From assembly GCA_964535575.1 (NCBI GenBank), contig CAZHTC010000002.1, forward strand, positions 186,001-250,000: a stretch of 64,000 nucleotides of DNA, read 5' to 3'. The notes below the pieces were generated by a model that searched no databases, had not been told where the DNA came from, and worked only from the letters and a program-made list of their open reading frames with translations. This stretch comes from JAGPCK01 sp964535575. GTDB taxonomy: Bacteria > Bacteroidota > Bacteroidia > UKL13-3. Shown in pieces: positions 31,737 to 39,838 of the stretch; positions within the stretch are counted from its first letter, which is position 1, and the number at the start of each line of letters is the position of its first letter. The translations under genes were made by a program, and so were the position numbers.

Positions 31737-34391
31737 TTGTTCTATTTAAATAAACCCCTTCGTTTTCTACTCATTATAGTGGCTGTATCGGCATGCAGCC
31801 CTACCAAGGACAATTTTTTAAACCGTTCATATCAAAATCTGGTAGCGCGTGACAACCCCTATTTTAATGCACGCGAAAAACTTAAAGAGTCAGTAAAAAC
31901 ACTTAATGCTTCACATTTGGATGACCACACCAAAGTGTTGGATGTGTATGCCTACGGAACCGAAAAGGATTCAAAAGGCATGTTGCCTCAAATGGATGAG
32001 ATTTATAAAAAATGTTCCAATGTCATTCAGCGCAGGCCTCTTTCCAAGTGGATTGATGATACCTACATGCTTATTGGTAAATCGCATTTTTTTAAACGCG
32101 ATTATTTTGCGGCATTAGAGGTGTTTCAATATGTAAGTTCGAAGTACAAGGATAAAAATCCGGTGATAGCCAAGGAGGCCGAAATATGGATTGCCAAGTG
32201 TTACCTATATATGGACAAACCGGGCGAAGCCGAAGCGGTAATCAGTTTATTGATGGCCGAGAAAAATTTCCCTAAGGAATTAACCGGTTTTTTAAATGCT
32301 ACGGCAGCTGCGGTATATATCCGTCAGGAGAAATACATAAGCGCCTTGCCTAAGATGAAAGTTGCCGTGGCCGAGGCTAAAGGAAGGAAAGATAAAATAC
32401 GATACAATTATATCTTAGCGCAATTGTATGAAGAGGCAGGACAAAACGGAGAGGCCATTGCTCATTATCGTCAGGTAATTAAACGCACTCCCACATATGA
32501 ATTTGAATTTAATTCAAAGTTAAGTATTGCCAAGCTTTATAATCCGGCAAATAAAAATGCGGCCAAACAGGTACGCAGAGATTTTAAAAAACTGCTTCGT
32601 GACGATAAGAATATCGATTACTTCGACCAGATCTATTATGAAATGGGCAATATTGAGTATCGCGAGAAAAAAATTCCCGAAGCAATCAAATATTATAAGC
32701 AATCTGTATTAACAAGCAAGAACAACCAAAAACAAAAATCACTTTCGTACTATGCTTTAGCCCGACTCTATTTTGCACAACCCGAATATTCGCTGGCGCA
32801 GGCTTATTACGATACATTAAGTACCACCATGCCTCCTGATTTTCCGGATTACAAAAAAATCATGGATACCCGAAACGTACTTTCTGAACTGATAAAAAAC
32901 ATGACAGTAATACGCACGGAAGATAGTTTGCAAAGTATGGCTAAACTTTCACCAGATGCGTTGGAGAAAAAAATAAATTTCCTGATTGAAAGGGAAAAAC
33001 AACGAAAGGCGGAAGAAGCAAAGAGTAAAAAGCTGAAAGATCAGCAAACGAAAAATCAGGCTGAAAACGCGAATGCAATGCAGCAAAATGTTATTACAGC
33101 ATCATCTGGTGTAGGGTCATGGTATTTTTATAATCCGGTTAGCGTGAATCAGGGGAAAACAGACTTTGTGAAAAAATGGGGAGATAGAAAACTGGAGGAT
33201 AACTGGAGAATAAGCAGTAAGGAAAAAGAACTTTCATTAGATGACCCAAATATTACGGATACCAGCACAACCAAATCAAATGAGAGGAAGGACGAACAAA
33301 TAGAGGATAAAGAGCAGGATTTAATTTCGAATGTTCCGGCCGATAAGAAAAAGTTTTATGAGAATTTGCCCACCAGTTCAAAAGCATTAAAAGAATCGGA
33401 TAACCGAATCATGGAAGCCTATTATAATCTGGGCATTATTTATCAGGAGAAACTGGATGATGACAGGGAGGCCACCAAAGCATTCGATACTTTACTGAAA
33501 CGTTATCCGTCAAATAAATTTGAGCCTGAAGTATTATACCGCTTGTATAAAATGCATGTGGATGCCCGTAATCAGGAGCTGGCAGATAAATACAAAAAGC
33601 AGCTAATCGATAAATATCCTATGTCGGAATATGCATTGATTTTATCCGGTAAATCAAACAGAGATAATAATACTGATAAGGAACTGGAGGCATATTATCA
33701 AACTACCTACGAGCATTATAAAAAATTTGAATGCGAGCAGGTATTAAGCAAAGTCAATGAATCCGACCGTTTATTTCCGGGTAGTGTGTTAAAACCAAAA
33801 TTCGACCTACTGAAGAGTTTTTGTATTGGGAGAACAGTAACCCAGGATAGTTTCAAGGTAGTATTGCAAAACGTGGCCGAATCGTATCCAGGAACTGATG
33901 TGGCGGAAAAAGCCAAGCAGGTAATTGGCGCTATGAAAGAAATGGCTGAGCGGAGAAAACGGGATTCTTTGCAAGCCTTAATGCCTAAAGACTCTCTGGC
34001 GGCAGCCGCAAAAAAATCTAAAAACTATGATTTCAGCGGAACAGATGAAAAACATTTTTACATCATTGTATTGCCTCTTCAGGGAATTGCGATCGGAGAT
34101 TTAAAAGCCCGGGTGGCAGATTATAATTCAGAGTTTCACCAGTTAGAGAGTTTGCAGATAAGTGCGCTTGTGCTTAGCGATGATAAACAATTATTCGTGG
34201 TAAAGGAGTTTCCAAATGATAAAAAGGCAATGGGTTATCTAAAGGAATTTGAAGAAACAAACAAAATTCTTCAAACTTTTAGTATCACCGATTATGAACA
34301 TTTTATTATTTCATCCACTAACTTTGTGAAATTACTAAGGGGGAAAAATCTTCCAGAATACCTGGAAATGTATAAACAGAAATTTAAGTAG
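31737..34391 (+). CDS. SprE/PorW-like TPR lipoprotein of the type IX secretion system
   Basis: An 884-residue lipoprotein with many TPR-like helical repeats. The signal peptide has a lipobox (IIVAVSAC). The mature start 'SPTKDNFLNRSYQNLVARDNPYFNAREKLKES' follows the layout of SprE/PorW ('C-S/P-xKD-F..R-..N...-.N.-.NA'), and the length matches SprE (about 870). SprE/PorW is needed for T9SS secretion and gliding in Flavobacterium and Porphyromonas. TPR-like regions are at about 70-380 and 545-720, with a low-complexity charged linker around 415-520 between them. The start is TTG at 31737; no ATG or GTG lies upstream in frame. Its stop overlaps the PBP1A start by one base. The two T9SS cargo genes at 6.4-12.4 kb fit with this. 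Confidence 0.85.
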   Translation: MFYLNKPLRFLLIIVAVSACSPTKDNFLNRSYQNLVARDNPYFNAREKLKESVKTLNASHLDDHTKVLDVYAYGTEKDSKGMLPQMDEIYKKCSNVIQRRPLSKWIDDTYMLIGKSHFFKRDYFAALEVFQYVSSKYKDKNPVIAKEAEIWIAKCYLYMDKPGEAEAVISLLMAEKNFPKELTGFLNATAAAVYIRQEKYISALPKMKVAVAEAKGRKDKIRYNYILAQLYEEAGQNGEAIAHYRQVIKRTPTYEFEFNSKLSIAKLYNPANKNAAKQVRRDFKKLLRDDKNIDYFDQIYYEMGNIEYREKKIPEAIKYYKQSVLTSKNNQKQKSLSYYALARLYFAQPEYSLAQAYYDTLSTTMPPDFPDYKKIMDTRNVLSELIKNMTVIRTEDSLQSMAKLSPDALEKKINFLIEREKQRKAEEAKSKKLKDQQTKNQAENANAMQQNVITASSGVGSWYFYNPVSVNQGKTDFVKKWGDRKLEDNWRISSKEKELSLDDPNITDTSTTKSNERKDEQIEDKEQDLISNVPADKKKFYENLPTSSKALKESDNRIMEAYYNLGIIYQEKLDDDREATKAFDTLLKRYPSNKFEPEVLYRLYKMHVDARNQELADKYKKQLIDKYPMSEYALILSGKSNRDNNTDKELEAYYQTTYEHYKKFECEQVLSKVNESDRLFPGSVLKPKFDLLKSFCIGRTVTQDSFKVVLQNVAESYPGTDVAEKAKQVIGAMKEMAERRKRDSLQALMPKDSLAAAAKKSKNYDFSGTDEKHFYIIVLPLQGIAIGDLKARVADYNSEFHQLESLQISALVLSDDKQLFVVKEFPNDKKAMGYLKEFEETNKILQTFSITDYEHFIISSTNFVKLLRGKNLPEYLEMYKQKFK

Positions 34392-36592
34392 TGAATATTA
34401 AAAGCTGGTTTTATAACAAAGATTACAAAGCACTCCTCATTGTGTTTTGGTCACTGTTTATTTGCTTCATCATTTCCATTTGGTTGTTGTTTTATGGGGT
34501 TACCAAAGAGTGGTTTGGTGCTTTGCCTAAACTGGAACAACTGGAAAATCCCAAGAGCGCTCTTGCATCCGAAGTGATTTCGGGGGATGGTGTTTTACTT
34601 GGGAAGTATTATTTACAAAACAGATCGAATGCCACGTTTAAGGAGTTAAGCCCGAATCTTATTCATGCACTCATAGCAACCGAGGATATCCGGTTTTACA
34701 AACATTCGGGTATTGATTTAACAGGCACGTTTGCAATTATGTTTTACACGGCCATTGGTAAAAACCGTGGATCGAGCACTATCACCCAGCAGTTGGCAAA
34801 AAACCTTTACGGGCGTCCCAAGCATCCTACATTTCTTGATAAGGTTGCTACCAAGTTTAAAGAGTGGGTAGTTGCTGTACGGCTGGAGGAACGATACACT
34901 AAAGAAGAATTACTTATGCTGTATTTCAATACGGTTGCTTTCTCGGGGAATGCGTATGGTATTAAAGCAGGATCAAAATATTTTTTTGATATAACACCGG
35001 ATAAACTTACTCAACCCGAGGCAGCCATGCTCATTGGAATACTTAAAGGGGTTACTTACTACAGTCCTATTAAAAACCCCGACCGTTGCCTCGATAGGAG
35101 GAATACTGTTCTGAGGCAAATGAATAAGTACGGATACCTGGGAGATGACGAATTTGCAAAAATGAAAGGACAACCCATTGTATTAAACCTGACGGAAGAG
35201 GACCACAATGAAGGACTCGCTACTTATTTCAGGGAATGGCTGCGTTTGCAAATGGTTGACTGGTGTAAGGAAAACGGATACGATTTATATCGTGACGGAT
35301 TAAAAATTTATACTACCATCGACAGTCGTATGCAGCAGTATGCCGAAGAGGCCGTAACACAGCGTCTGTCTGAATTACAAAAAGTTTTTTACGGACACTG
35401 GAAGGGAAGAGAGCCCTGGGGAAAATTCACTGAGTTAATTGATCAGGGAATAAAACGTTCCGAACGTTATATGCAAATGAAACGTTTGCGGTACTCTGAT
35501 GAAGAAATTAAGCGGGTATTTAATATTCCGGTAAGGATGAAAGTATTCAGCTGGCAGGGGGAAAAGGATACCGTAATGACTCCTCTTGACTCTATAAAAT
35601 ACTACAAGTACTTTTTACTGGCCGGCTTTATGTCAATGGATCCTACCAACGGACAAATTAAAGCATGGGTGGGCGGCCCCAATTATAAATATTTTAAATA
35701 CGATCACGTAAATACCGAGAGTAAACGTCAGGTTGGTTCTACGTTCAAACCGCTGGTGTATACCTTAGCTGTTGATAATGGTTACTCTCCTTGTCAGAAA
35801 GTACCTAATCTACCGGTTACGTTTGAAGATTATGATAATTACACACCTACCAATGCCGATGGAAAGGAAGGCGGGGAACTAACCTTGTACAAAGGCTTAC
35901 AAATGTCTGTGAATAATATTGTGATGTACCTGATGAAAAAGCTTGGTCCCGATGGCCCAAAATCAGTAATTGATCTGGCCCACAAAATGGGAGTGAGCAG
36001 CAACATGGAGCCTTATCCATCTATAGCTTTGGGAGCGCCTGATATTTCGGTTTATGAAATGGTAGGTGCTTTTGCTACGTATGCCAATAAAGGGGTGTGG
36101 ACAGAACCTGTTTATATTACCCGAATAGAAGACAAGGAAGGCAATGTGATAAAAGAATTTGTGCCTCGCACTGTTGAGGCAATGAGCGAACAAACGGCCT
36201 ATGTAATGTGTAAAATGATGGAGCGGGTTGTATTGCACGGAACGGCAGCCAAGCTCAGGTACTTTTATCAGATTACTGCACCCACTGCAGGAAAAACGGG
36301 AACCACACAAAATAATTCCGATGGATGGTTTATGAGTATTACACCTAATCTTGTTTCGGGGGTGTGGGTAGGTTGCGAAGATCGAGCGGTACATTTCCGG
36401 TCACTTGATTTGGGTTCAGGAGCAAATATGGCCATGCCGGTATATGCTTACTATGCCAAAAGGGTATATGGCGATTCTTCACTGGCTATTCCGCAGAACC
36501 CGTTCATGCCACCTAAACAGGATTTATCCATAGAAATCAATTGTGATAATTACGAAAACGACAATGAAGGGAAGATTGATTTTATAGAGTAA
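34391..36592 (+). CDS. Class A penicillin-binding protein PBP1A
   Basis: A bifunctional peptidoglycan synthase of 733 residues. One membrane helix at about residues 15-37 anchors it. The GT51 transglycosylase domain has 'EDIRFYKHSGID' around residue 97 and 'GSSTITQQLAKNLYG' around 125-140. The transpeptidase domain has the SxxK motif STFKP near residue 450, the SxN motif SVNN near 506 and KTGTT near 635, so all catalytic motifs are present. The start is GTG at 34391, sharing one base with the stop of the SprE/PorW-like gene (TAGTG), which suggests coupled translation. I know the same pairing from other Bacteroidota genomes. Confidence 0.95.
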   Translation: MNIKSWFYNKDYKALLIVFWSLFICFIISIWLLFYGVTKEWFGALPKLEQLENPKSALASEVISGDGVLLGKYYLQNRSNATFKELSPNLIHALIATEDIRFYKHSGIDLTGTFAIMFYTAIGKNRGSSTITQQLAKNLYGRPKHPTFLDKVATKFKEWVVAVRLEERYTKEELLMLYFNTVAFSGNAYGIKAGSKYFFDITPDKLTQPEAAMLIGILKGVTYYSPIKNPDRCLDRRNTVLRQMNKYGYLGDDEFAKMKGQPIVLNLTEEDHNEGLATYFREWLRLQMVDWCKENGYDLYRDGLKIYTTIDSRMQQYAEEAVTQRLSELQKVFYGHWKGREPWGKFTELIDQGIKRSERYMQMKRLRYSDEEIKRVFNIPVRMKVFSWQGEKDTVMTPLDSIKYYKYFLLAGFMSMDPTNGQIKAWVGGPNYKYFKYDHVNTESKRQVGSTFKPLVYTLAVDNGYSPCQKVPNLPVTFEDYDNYTPTNADGKEGGELTLYKGLQMSVNNIVMYLMKKLGPDGPKSVIDLAHKMGVSSNMEPYPSIALGAPDISVYEMVGAFATYANKGVWTEPVYITRIEDKEGNVIKEFVPRTVEAMSEQTAYVMCKMMERVVLHGTAAKLRYFYQITAPTAGKTGTTQNNSDGWFMSITPNLVSGVWVGCEDRAVHFRSLDLGSGANMAMPVYAYYAKRVYGDSSLAIPQNPFMPPKQDLSIEINCDNYENDNEGKIDFIE

Positions 36593-36630
36593 AGTTGAAA
36601 GGTCAAGTTGTTTAGCATTCTTTAATTTGT

Positions 36631-37350
36631 CTATAAGTATCCGTTTTTTGCAAGCCAGCTTATTCCTTTTTTGAATAAATAGGTTGCATTCATGTCTGAG
36701 TAGGTATGAATGATTTTTCCGGAAGGGTCAATAATGGTTACGTTGATATTGTTATACCTGTCGGGTGCAGCCACATTTATTTTAGCAATCAGTTTCTTAG
36801 ATACATTAAACACGTGTACGCTGTAATTTTGCTGATTAGGCATTCTGAAGTTCTCATAAGAGCCAATGGGGATGCCTCCTTGCAGAATTTGAGTCTCAAT
36901 GTAGGAAACGGGAGCACTTAGATCGCGTTCATTGCTTCCTCCCGATGTGAGGGTGGCTGATGCATTGTAACCTCTGTGTTTTTTTATGAACGCATCTCGG
37001 TAGGCTGTATTGTAACCTTGAGGCGTAAGAATAGAATCTGTTCCGAAAAACTGAGCCAGTTCTTTAGCGTATGCATCACACACACGGGGCAGATATGATT
37101 TTTTATCGTCTAAGAACATAATTTTCCCTTCCATTCCTTCAAACAGAAAGCGGGGAGTACCTGTTACATCATAAACAGTAAACTCGGCAATGGTTCCGGC
37201 CATTATGCTGGCTTTTTTTGTTTTTAGTACGGTACAAATTTTCTGTCCGTTTACTTTTACAATGCTGTCTTCATCAAAAGTCCATGATTGCGATTGCACA
37301 TGCAAAGCAAACATCAGCATAACTACCGTAAAGGTGGTGAGATGTTTCAT
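36631..37350 (-). CDS. Hypothetical exported protein
   Basis: I do not recognise this 239-residue protein. It has a signal peptide (cleavage after about residue 20, 'ALHVQSQ') and no further membrane helices. The mature part starts 'SWTFDEDSIVKVNGQKICTV' and seems mixed alpha/beta, with a segment near the end that looks like a beta-sandwich strand pair ('NINVTIIDPSGKIIHTY'). No T9SS sorting domain is seen. It lies 19 bases after the aspartate kinase stop on the same strand, so the two may be cotranscribed, but they have no evident link. Confidence 0.78.
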   Translation of the reverse strand: MKHLTTFTVVMLMFALHVQSQSWTFDEDSIVKVNGQKICTVLKTKKASIMAGTIAEFTVYDVTGTPRFLFEGMEGKIMFLDDKKSYLPRVCDAYAKELAQFFGTDSILTPQGYNTAYRDAFIKKHRGYNASATLTSGGSNERDLSAPVSYIETQILQGGIPIGSYENFRMPNQQNYSVHVFNVSKKLIAKINVAAPDRYNNINVTIIDPSGKIIHTYSDMNATYLFKKGISWLAKNGYL

Positions 37351-37369
37351 GGGGTTGTTTTTTATATGG

Positions 37370-38626
37370 TTATTTTAAAACAAACTGTACTGTACCTCGG
37401 GTTCGCTGCTCCAGTAAAATTTCTTTTCCTTTCAATAAGGAGTTTAGCGATGCGTCATCATAATGCATTACTGTAAGCAATTCTACTCCTGCATTGGATT
37501 TTACCATATAATCTTTGCTTAATTCTTTCTTTAAAGAGGCAATTTTTTCTTCATTGTTATCGGCACATACACTAAAACTGATAGCTGAATTTTGCATCAG
37601 ATTTATAGGAAGTTTTTGATTGGCAAATACCGAGAAAATTTTGCTCAGATTATCTTCAATGATAAATGAAAAATCCTTACTGCTGATGGAAAGTAATGCC
37701 TGATTGCTTTTGGCAATGAAGGTGGGAATATTCTTTTCCTTGCTCTTGTTGGCAACAGTGGTGCCTTTCCCTTTAGGATTTAAAAAGGAGCGAACATAGA
37801 GCGGGATGTTCTTGCTTTGCAGCGGCTGAATGGTTTTAGGGTGAATCACTGTGGCACCGTAATAGGCAAGCTCAATGGCATGAGAATACGAAAGTCCGTC
37901 AAGTTTTACTGCATCAGGAAATTTTTTTGGGTCGGCATTCATCACACCGTCTACATCTTTCCAGATAGTAACTGAATCTGCTCCTAATCCGTAAGCAAAA
38001 ATGGCTGCCGAGTAGTCAGATCCTTCCCGTCCCAGAGTTACGGTTTTTAAATCGGCTGACCGGCCAACAAATCCCTGCGTAACCACCATTTGTTTTTTAA
38101 CAATAGGCTTTAGTTTTTTACTTATCATTTCAGTAGTGAGTTCCCAATCTACTTTTCCCTCTCTGAAATTAGCATCGGTACTTATAAAATTTTGTGCATC
38201 CATCCACCGGTTTCGTACATTGCTTTCATTAAGGTAGGTACTTACTATACGCGATGAAAAAATTTCTCCATAGCTTACAATCTGGTCGTATACGCAATCA
38301 AAGCTGCTTTCGGGTTTGGTTTCCAGCAGGCATTCCAGTTCTATAAACAGATTTTCTATATCGTTATATGCATGTGAATTTTTATTTTTCAGCAATCCTG
38401 AAATCACTTCGTCATGAAAGGCCTTTATTTCTTTGTAGATTTTATGTTTGGATTTGTCTTTTTTGAAGTAAGCCTGTGCCAGTAATTCAAGGGCATTGGT
38501 TGTTTTGCCCATGGCAGAGACCACAATTAATAAATCGTCATTTTGAAAGTTGCGCAGAATACCGGCAACATTTTTTACAGCTCCGGCATTTTTAACCGAG
38601 GCACCCCCAAATTTAAAAACTTTCAT
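37370..38626 (-). CDS. lysC: Aspartate kinase, monofunctional
   Basis: Aspartate kinase phosphorylates L-aspartate in the first step of lysine, threonine, methionine and diaminopimelate synthesis. The 418-residue protein starts with KFGGASVKN at residues 4-12 (more often KFGGTSV; Ala replaces Thr) and has 'GREGSDYSAAIFAYGL' near 200-215 and 'WKDVDGVMNADPKKFPDA' near 222-240. The C-terminal ~120 residues form ACT-type regulatory domains, which suggests feedback control. No homoserine dehydrogenase domain is fused. The ATG at 38626 faces fbp across a 128-base divergent region. Confidence 0.92.
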   Translation of the reverse strand: MKVFKFGGASVKNAGAVKNVAGILRNFQNDDLLIVVSAMGKTTNALELLAQAYFKKDKSKHKIYKEIKAFHDEVISGLLKNKNSHAYNDIENLFIELECLLETKPESSFDCVYDQIVSYGEIFSSRIVSTYLNESNVRNRWMDAQNFISTDANFREGKVDWELTTEMISKKLKPIVKKQMVVTQGFVGRSADLKTVTLGREGSDYSAAIFAYGLGADSVTIWKDVDGVMNADPKKFPDAVKLDGLSYSHAIELAYYGATVIHPKTIQPLQSKNIPLYVRSFLNPKGKGTTVANKSKEKNIPTFIAKSNQALLSISSKDFSFIIEDNLSKIFSVFANQKLPINLMQNSAISFSVCADNNEEKIASLKKELSKDYMVKSNAGVELLTVMHYDDASLNSLLKGKEILLEQRTRGTVQFVLK

Positions 38627-38697
38627 ACCTAATGAATCGCAGTAGTGTGTGCCGACAAATTTAGGCGTTCAAAGCATATTTTTTAGAGGAATTTACG

Positions 38698-38728
38698 TTC
38701 GTTTAGTGGCGCAACTTTTTTATATTTG
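38698..38728 (+). promoter_or_regulatory. Promoter of fbp
   Basis: TTCG (38698-38701, one mismatch to TTTG) is followed after 19 bases by TATATTTG (38721-38728), a full match to the TAnnTTTG element. Transcription would begin around 38735 and leave a leader of about 20 bases before the ATG at 38755. Confidence 0.6.
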
Positions 38729-38754
38729 CCTTCTTTATTTTTAAACAAACATCT

Positions 38755-39762
38755 ATGTCACAGTTTAACATTACTACCCTCGGACAATTTATTATTGAGC
38801 GCCAGAGTGAATTTAAATACGCCAAAGGCGAACTTTCCCGTCTGCTTCGGGATATTGGTATTGCTGCTAAAGTAATTAGCCGTGAGGTGAATAAGGCTGG
38901 TATTGCCGAAATTATTGGAGATACCGGGGAAGTGAATGTGCAGGGCGAGGACGTGAAAAAACTGGATATGATAGGGAATGAAATGTTTATTTCTACCCTT
39001 AGCCGGGGTGGCGAATGTTGTGCTTTTGCAAGTGAGGAGGAAGACAACATGATTGCACTTAAAGGCACTTATTCTAAAAACGGAAAATATGTAGTCTGCA
39101 TCGACCCGCTCGATGGTTCTTCCAATATTGATGTGAATGTGTCCATCGGTACCATTTTTTCTATTTACCACCGCATTTCCGAGCCGGGTACCGAGCCTGA
39201 TTTGAAAGATGTGCTTCAGGCCGGAAATAAACTGGTGGCTGCCGGGTATGTAATTTACGGGTCATCCACTATGCTGGTTTATACTACCGGCAAAGGAGTT
39301 AATGGCTTTACACTCGATCCTTCAATAGGAGAATTTTGTTTGTCGCATCCGGATATTAAAACACCTAAGGACGGAAGTATTTATTCTCTTAACGAAGGAA
39401 ACAGCCTTGATTTTCCTGCGGGAATCGTAGAGTACATTAACTGGTGTAAGCAAAAGGATAAGGAAACAAAACGACCTTACAGTGCCCGCTACATTGGCTC
39501 GATGGTAGCCGATTTGCACCGCAATTTGTTAAAGGGAGGCGTGTTTATCTATCCACCTACAGCTAAAGCTCCCAACGGAAAGCTTCGCCTCATGTTTGAG
39601 TGCAACCCCATGGCATTTATTGTGGAGCAGGCCGGAGGAATTGCCACCACTGGTAAAGAACGTATAATGGATATAGAGCCGGCAGAATTACACCAGCGGG
39701 TACCTATTTTCATTGGTAGCGAAAACATGGTAAAGAAGGCCCTTGAGTTTGTAAATAAATAA
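38755..39762 (+). CDS. fbp: Fructose-1,6-bisphosphatase, class I
   Basis: FBPase hydrolyses fructose 1,6-bisphosphate to fructose 6-phosphate in gluconeogenesis. The 335-residue protein has the metal-binding stretch 'DPLDGSSNIDVNVSIGTIF' at about residues 118-136, the active-site 'RYIGSMVADLHRNLLKGG' near 243-260 and 'GKLRLMFECNPMAFIVEQAGG' near 275-296. All are family hallmarks and the length is normal. A promoter-like pair lies upstream. The zinc protease gene follows after about 76 bases. Confidence 0.97.
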   Translation: MSQFNITTLGQFIIERQSEFKYAKGELSRLLRDIGIAAKVISREVNKAGIAEIIGDTGEVNVQGEDVKKLDMIGNEMFISTLSRGGECCAFASEEEDNMIALKGTYSKNGKYVVCIDPLDGSSNIDVNVSIGTIFSIYHRISEPGTEPDLKDVLQAGNKLVAAGYVIYGSSTMLVYTTGKGVNGFTLDPSIGEFCLSHPDIKTPKDGSIYSLNEGNSLDFPAGIVEYINWCKQKDKETKRPYSARYIGSMVADLHRNLLKGGVFIYPPTAKAPNGKLRLMFECNPMAFIVEQAGGIATTGKERIMDIEPAELHQRVPIFIGSENMVKKALEFVNK

Positions 39763-39838
39763 AAATGGGTGAAAGTTTGTTTCAGCATCATTATTGCTTA
39801 AAACGCGCATTAACTTGTTCATTCAACACATACATCAT

